DNA from: Rhodospirillales bacterium
GTDB lineage: Bacteria > Pseudomonadota > Alphaproteobacteria > Rhodospirillales > JANQFP01
NCBI GenBank assembly: GCA_028277795.1
Contig: JANQFP010000166.1
Location: 1 to 64,000, forward strand
Length of the DNA stretch: 64,000 bases
Direction of reading: 5' to 3'
How positions within the stretch are numbered: position 1 is the stretch's first letter; each line of letters starts with the position of its first letter. The notes under the pieces are model-generated. The model did not search any database. It had not been told where the DNA came from and worked only from the letters and a program-made list of their open reading frames with translations. The translations under genes and the position numbers were made by a program. Below are positions 59,753 to 64,000 of this stretch, one piece after another.

Positions 59753-61104
59753 CAGAAACGGCTTCCGGCTGCGACGCGTGACGCCAGGGTCTCGAGGCGG
59801 CGACGGATGATCTGCTGGCGCCTCAGCGTGATCGGATGGTGCCAGACCAGGACCACCGCCCCTGCCTTGAGTACGACCGGCACCAGCGCGTAGATCACCG
59901 CCAGAACGAAAACCACCTCGGGCGGGTTGCCCCCGGCAGGGTCGAGACCCGCCGCATCGACCAGGGGAAACGCCAGGCCCACCGCGCAGGCCAGCGCCAG
60001 CTTGGTGGTCATGCTCCACAGGGCGAAGAACATGCCCGCCCGCCGCCGCCCCGAGCGCAGGGAATCGAGATCGACCACGTCGGCCTGCATGGCGGGCGGC
60101 AGCGCCAGGTCGGCACCCAGGGCCATCCCCGTGACCACGCAGACCAGGAAGAAGGCTGCGATATGGCCGGCCGGGATCCATGGCACCCAGACGAAGGCGG
60201 CGCACGCCAGGGCCATGGCGACGCACCAGGCGCGATGCTTGCCCAAGCGCCGGCTCAGCCGCAGCCACACCGGAATGGCCAGCACGCCGCACAGAAAATA
60301 GGTGAAGATCAGGATGCCGCGCTGCTCCTCCGATGCCTCCAGACCGTGCTCCAGGTAGAGCGGGAACAGCACCGCCGGAAAGCCGTTGGCCAAGCCGTTG
60401 ACGAACCAGGCGGCGATCAGGCGCACGAACGGCCGGTTGTCGAACATGGCCCGCAGGGCACGTCCGGGCCGGGCCGGCTGCGGGTCCGCGGCGGCGGCCG
60501 GCACGTCCGGCACCCGCCACAGCAGCAACGCGACGGCCGGCGCCCCGAGACCGATGGCCATCCACGACACAAGGGTGAGGGCGTCGCGCTCGCTGACACC
60601 GTACGCGGCGGCCCCGACCGGGACCGCGCCCGCCGCCAGGATGCCGAGCAACATGGCCCCCTCGCGGCCGCCGGTGAGCAGGGTCCGTTCGTGGTAGTCC
60701 CGCGACAGCTCCGCGCCCCATGCGAAGTACGGGATGGCAACGAAGGTCCAGCCGACGAACAGCACCGCCGCCCAGATCAGCAGATACGGCCCGCCGGCAT
60801 CGGCGGGCGGGTCGAACAGCCGGACCAGGGCTGCGGCGGCGAGCACCGAGCCGCCGAGGATCCACGGCTTGCGGCGCCCCCAGGTGGCGCGGAAGCGGTC
60901 GCTGACGTAGCCGGCCAGCGGATCGCTGACCACGTCGACGATCCGGGCCGCCAACAGGAGGGTCCCGGTGGCCGTGAGACCGATGGCGCCGGCATACAGG
61001 GTCGGCAGGTACACGTAGGCGGGAATGGTCGGCATCGCCAAGGCGAAGCCGGGCAGAGCATAGAAGACGATTGTGGCTCGGGGCAGCGGCCCGGGACCGG
61101 CCAC
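59752..61104 (-). CDS. GPH-family MFS transporter
   Basis: 450-residue twelve-helix transporter of the glycoside-pentoside-hexuronide:cation symporter type, with the family loop DPLAGYVSDRFRATWGRRKPW. Substrate not evident; in this lipid-modification context it may move a lipid or precursor rather than a sugar. Only 3 bases separate it from the Cfa gene. Confidence 0.85.
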   Translation of the reverse strand: MAGPGPLPRATIVFYALPGFALAMPTIPAYVYLPTLYAGAIGLTATGTLLLAARIVDVVSDPLAGYVSDRFRATWGRRKPWILGGSVLAAAALVRLFDPPADAGGPYLLIWAAVLFVGWTFVAIPYFAWGAELSRDYHERTLLTGGREGAMLLGILAAGAVPVGAAAYGVSERDALTLVSWMAIGLGAPAVALLLWRVPDVPAAAADPQPARPGRALRAMFDNRPFVRLIAAWFVNGLANGFPAVLFPLYLEHGLEASEEQRGILIFTYFLCGVLAIPVWLRLSRRLGKHRAWCVAMALACAAFVWVPWIPAGHIAAFFLVCVVTGMALGADLALPPAMQADVVDLDSLRSGRRRAGMFFALWSMTTKLALACAVGLAFPLVDAAGLDPAGGNPPEVVFVLAVIYALVPVVLKAGAVVLVWHHPITLRRQQIIRRRLETLASRVAAGSRF

Positions 61105-61107
61105 GGC

Positions 61108-62355
61108 TCACCACCCTTCGATGCGGAAGTGTCCGACGTCGATGGTCCCGGCCCGGAATCCCGCCTCGCAGTACGCCAGGTAGTATTCCCACATGCGCCG
61201 GAAGCGGGCATCGAAGCCCTGCGCCGCGATGTCGGGCCAGGCACGCTGGAACCTCTGGGACCAAAGGCTCAGGGTGCGGGCATAGGAGGGGCCGAAGAAC
61301 CGGGTTTCGGTCAGGTGCAGGCCGGCGCGCCGGATCTCGTCGGCCAGGCGGGCCGGCGACGGCAGCATGCCGCCGGGAAAGATGTAGCGCTGAATGAAGT
61401 CCGCGCCGCCCCGGTAGCTCTCGAACCGATCGTCGGCGATGGTGATGATCTGCAGCGCGGCCGTGCCGCCGGGCGCCAGGCGATCGCGCAGCGACCGGAA
61501 GAACACGGGCCAATGGCTTTCCCCGACCGCCTCGAACATCTCGATGGATGCGATGCGGTCGAAGCGGCCCTCGACGTCCCGGTAGTCCTGGAGCCTGATC
61601 TCGACGCGATCGCCGAGGCCGGCATCGAAGATGCGCTTACGGGCGTGGTCGAACTGCTCCCGGGACACGGTCACCGCCGTCACCCGGCATTGGCATTCCT
61701 TGACCGCGAACTCCGCGAAGCCGCCCCAGCCGCACCCGATCTCCAGCACGTGGTGTCCGGGCCCCAGATCAAGGAGCCGGGCCAGCTGGCGATACTTGGC
61801 GGCCTGGGCCTGCTCCAGATCGAGAGCCGGTGTCTCGAACAGGGCGGACGAATAGGTCAGTCCCTCGTCCAGCCACGCCGCGAAGAAGGCGTTTCCAAGG
61901 TCGTAGTGCCGGGCGATGTTGCGCCGGCTGCCGCGGCGGGTGTTGGGCCGCAGCACGTGCCGCAGGCGGTGCGCGAGCCGCGCCGCCCGCAGACCCGGCG
62001 GGCACCGCGACGACCCTTCGTCGTTGAAGGCGGCAAGCTCGATGAGGGACGTCAGGTCAGGGCTGGTCCAGTCCCCGTCAATGTAGGCCTCGGCGAAACC
62101 GACCGAGCCGCCCAGGACCAGGCGGCGAAAGGCGCGCGGCCGGATGACGTTGAGAACGGCCTGCGGTCCCCCGGCGAGGCGACCGTCGAAATGCCGGGTC
62201 GTGCCATCGGGCAATACCAGGGTAAGGCGGCCGATCTGCAGCGCCTCGAGCCACGCCATGACGACGCGGGTCCAAAGATCGCCGGACCGCGGCCGATCCG
62301 CGGCCGGCGAAAGCGCAGGCGTCACCTGGCCGAAAAGCTCGTTGTCTCGAGGCAT
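61108..62355 (-). CDS. Cyclopropane/methyl fatty-acyl-phospholipid synthase
   Basis: 415-residue SAM-dependent enzyme of the Cfa family, acting on unsaturated acyl chains in phospholipids. Motifs: NIARHYDLGNAFFAAWLDEG, SAM loop VLEIGCGWGGFAEFAVKE, and FFRSLRDRLAPGGTAALQ. Related proteins either make cyclopropane acids or, in the furan-fatty-acid route of Rhodobacter, methylate vaccenoyl chains. Context (DUF1365, FAD amine-oxidase-like, SDR) allows the latter. Confidence 0.9.
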   Translation of the reverse strand: MPRDNELFGQVTPALSPAADRPRSGDLWTRVVMAWLEALQIGRLTLVLPDGTTRHFDGRLAGGPQAVLNVIRPRAFRRLVLGGSVGFAEAYIDGDWTSPDLTSLIELAAFNDEGSSRCPPGLRAARLAHRLRHVLRPNTRRGSRRNIARHYDLGNAFFAAWLDEGLTYSSALFETPALDLEQAQAAKYRQLARLLDLGPGHHVLEIGCGWGGFAEFAVKECQCRVTAVTVSREQFDHARKRIFDAGLGDRVEIRLQDYRDVEGRFDRIASIEMFEAVGESHWPVFFRSLRDRLAPGGTAALQIITIADDRFESYRGGADFIQRYIFPGGMLPSPARLADEIRRAGLHLTETRFFGPSYARTLSLWSQRFQRAWPDIAAQGFDARFRRMWEYYLAYCEAGFRAGTIDVGHFRIEGW

Positions 62356-62371
62356 CGGGAAGAACTCCGGT

Positions 62372-63160
62372 TCAGCGGGATTCGACGGTCGCCACGGTGG
62401 TGACGGGCTCCACCGGCGGCGCCGGGCGGCGATGAAGGGGGACGCCTTTGCGCCACAGCCGCAACGCCTCCCAGTGGATGCCGGCGATGACCTTCAGGGT
62501 CATCAATGGGTAGCCGACGAAGGCCTGGCGGAGCGACCGGCCGGTCAATCGGTGGCGCCGGGCGACGAAGGAGGCGTGGAGGAGCGCCCCATCATCGTCC
62601 GACTGCCGGATGACCACGGCGAGGCGATCGCCCGGCGGCACGATGCTGAAATCGTAGCGCGCGTCCATGGCGATGAACGGCGAGACGTAAAGGGCCTTGC
62701 GGCACGCCTGGCGGATGGGGCCCGGGCCATCGCCCTGCGCCGGGATCAGGTAGGTGTGACGCTCGCCGAAGGTGTTGCTGACCTCGTACAGGATCGCCGC
62801 CAGGGCGCCGTCCGGCCGGTGACAGAAATAGACGCTGAGGGGATTGAAGACGTACCCCAGGATCCGAGGATAGCAGAGCAACCGAATGGCGCCGCCGTCG
62901 AGATCGATGCCGGCGGCGGCGAGGTGCCGCTCGACCCACGGACGCAACGGCGACCCGTCGCCCGGACCGTGATCCGAGTCCCGGAAGCTGAACAGGTTGA
63001 AGCGGTTATGGGAGAACGCGGGCAGCACGGCATGGAGCCTGGCGAGCTCGTCGAGATCGATGAGCATGGCGAAGACACGGTAACGGAGATCGTGGCGCCG
63101 GGGCCGGAGCCGCCGATGCACGACGGTGCCGTGGTAAAGGGCGGAGGCGAAGGCGGTCAT
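62372..63160 (-). CDS. DUF1365 family protein
   Basis: 262 residues beginning TAFASALYHGTVVHRRLRPR, the family opening, with LGYVFNPLSVYFCHRPDGAL and FIAMDARYDFSIVPPGDRL in the middle. Function unknown; nearly always encoded between a FAD amine-oxidase-like gene and a Cfa gene, as here. The ATG overlaps the upstream stop (ATGA). Confidence 0.88.
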   Translation of the reverse strand: MTAFASALYHGTVVHRRLRPRRHDLRYRVFAMLIDLDELARLHAVLPAFSHNRFNLFSFRDSDHGPGDGSPLRPWVERHLAAAGIDLDGGAIRLLCYPRILGYVFNPLSVYFCHRPDGALAAILYEVSNTFGERHTYLIPAQGDGPGPIRQACRKALYVSPFIAMDARYDFSIVPPGDRLAVVIRQSDDDGALLHASFVARRHRLTGRSLRQAFVGYPLMTLKVIAGIHWEALRLWRKGVPLHRRPAPPVEPVTTVATVESR

Positions 63161-64000
63161 GCGGCGGCGGCCTCGCCGACGGCCATGCGCACGATGCGGC
63201 CCGACTCGTCGTCCACCGACCAGGGCCGGCGCACGCCGCCCAGGTCTTCCGCCACCGCCAGCCCGGCCTGGAGACCGTCCTCGTGGAATCCGGCGCCGAA
63301 GTAGCATCCGCAGTACCAGGTGTTGCGCCTGCCCTGCAGGCTCCAGAGGTGCCGCTGGGCGCGCACCGTCCGGCAGTCGAACAGCGGATGTTCGTAGGTG
63401 AACGTCTGGATGGTCTTGTGGGACCGGGGCGGGTAGAGGGGGTTGAGGGTGACGAACAACGGGCTCTCGGGCGCCAGCCCCTGCAAGCGGTTCATCCAGT
63501 AGGTCACGTGGGCGGCCGGCGCCTTGGCCGCGCCCGCCCGCCGCCCTTCGACGTAGTTCCAGCTCGCCCACACCTCGGGCCGACGCGGCATGAGCTGCTG
63601 GTCGCTGTGCAAGACGGCGACATTGGACCGATAGCGGAACACCCTGAGGAGCCGCCGCTCGTCGTCTGTCGGATCGTCGAGCAACGCCAGCGCCTGGTCG
63701 GCGTGGGTCGCCACGACCACGTGATCGAACCGGTGCGACACGCCCTCATCGTCGATCACGGTCACCAGGCCGGGGGCCCGGGAGATGGTCCGCGCCCCGG
63801 TTCCCAGTCGGATGCGGTCGGCATAGCGGGCAGTGAGGCGGCGCACGTACTCCCGGCTGCCGCCGGTCACGGTCCTCCACGCCGGGCGACCGCTCAGCCT
63901 CAGCAGCCCGTGGTTGTCGAAGAACCGGATGAAGGCCGCGGCCGGATAGGCGCGCACCTGCTCGGCCTTGGTCGACCAGATGGCAGCGGCCATGGGCAGC
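63157..64000 (-). CDS. FAD-dependent amine-oxidase/desaturase-like protein (5' end outside window)
   Basis: The visible 280 residues are the C-terminal part of a COG2907-type NAD(P)/FAD-binding protein; the frame is still open at base 64000, so the FAD-binding N-terminus is missing. Family blocks: YVRRLTARYADRIRLGTGAR, FDHVVVATHADQALALLDDP and NTWYCGCYFGAGFHEDGLQ. A protein of this type is proposed to desaturate methylated acyl chains in furan fatty-acid synthesis. First visible gene of the minus-strand lipid operon. Confidence 0.85.
   Translation of the reverse strand, partial: LPMAAAIWSTKAEQVRAYPAAAFIRFFDNHGLLRLSGRPAWRTVTGGSREYVRRLTARYADRIRLGTGARTISRAPGLVTVIDDEGVSHRFDHVVVATHADQALALLDDPTDDERRLLRVFRYRSNVAVLHSDQQLMPRRPEVWASWNYVEGRRAGAAKAPAAHVTYWMNRLQGLAPESPLFVTLNPLYPPRSHKTIQTFTYEHPLFDCRTVRAQRHLWSLQGRRNTWYCGCYFGAGFHEDGLQAGLAVAEDLGGVRRPWSVDDESGRIVRMAVGEAAAA

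Noticed and set aside
59836-62403. An 855-codon plus-strand frame opposite the MFS and Cfa genes
   Set aside because: Antisense to two clear genes, with low-complexity Q/G/R/H composition and no recognisable domain.

Overview
This window is almost entirely a purple-bacterial photosynthesis gene cluster (about 6.4-56.1 kb). It contains a quinone-type (type II) reaction centre with a core LH1 antenna, and its gene order and protein set point to a high-GC alphaproteobacterium. A Rhodospirillales-like organism is my best guess, from synteny and protein character only. It encodes the committed bacteriochlorophyll a steps: bchIDH/O, bchM, bchE, bchJ, bchNBL, bchF, bchXYZ, bchC, bchG and bchP. It also encodes 5-aminolevulinate synthase and a full crtIB/crtE/crtCD/crtF set without crtA, which predicts spirilloxanthin-series carotenoids. 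The only Mg-protoporphyrin ester cyclase here is the oxygen-independent BchE, no acsF is present, and no LH2 (puc) genes are seen.

Layout. 1-3.5 kb: the end of an FAD-linked oxidase gene, then a convergent MBOAT O-acyltransferase plus SGNH-like partner. 4.0-6.1 kb: an MscS-family channel. 6.4-12.9 kb: bchI-bchD-bchO and crtI-crtB. 12.9-13.6 kb: two small membrane proteins. 13.6-18.2 kb: divergent crtD-crtC and crtE-crtF. 18.3-27.7 kb: the superoperon bchCXYZ-pufBALMC, with a heme oxygenase at its tail. 27.7-32.0 kb (minus strand): bacteriophytochrome, a cysteine-free PpsR paralogue and a CBS-domain protein. 32.1-49.0 kb (minus strand): bchF-N-B-H-L-M-lhaA-puhA-B-C-E-hemA-bchE-bchJ. 49.4-56.1 kb (plus strand): ppaA/aerR-ppsR, bchG-pucC-like-bchP-tspO and a small membrane protein. 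56.1-64 kb: ubiG, then a stress/lipid cluster (glutathione peroxidase, SDR, DUF3833, MFS, cyclopropane/methyl fatty-acid synthase, DUF1365, FAD amine-oxidase-like) that resembles the RpoE-ChrR singlet-oxygen regulon of Rhodobacter.

Regulation visible in the DNA. Four perfect TGT-N12-ACA PpsR/CrtJ boxes lie at the crtD/crtE, bchC, bchF and bchG promoters, and in each the TTGACA half-site doubles as a -35 box. There are two PpsR proteins. One has two cysteines and sits beside the B12-binding antirepressor PpaA/AerR. The other has no cysteine and sits beside a bacteriophytochrome whose C-terminal kinase-like part has lost its phospho-acceptor His and has no ATPase domain. This suggests separate redox/blue-light and far-red inputs onto the same boxes. 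Between gpx and the DUF6134 gene are two divergent TGATCC-N18-TAA elements that look like ECF-sigma (RpoE-type) promoters. A 63-nt hairpin sits between pufA and pufL, where puf mRNA-stabilising structures are known.

Less usual features are a C-terminal extension on the LH1 beta polypeptide, a Pro/Ala-rich insertion in PuhA, a 22-residue Cys-containing tandem duplication at the BchE C-terminus, a His-rich N-terminal extension on BchF, heme oxygenase as the apparent last gene of the puf operon, and a Met-rich micro-ORF preceded by a candidate stress promoter.
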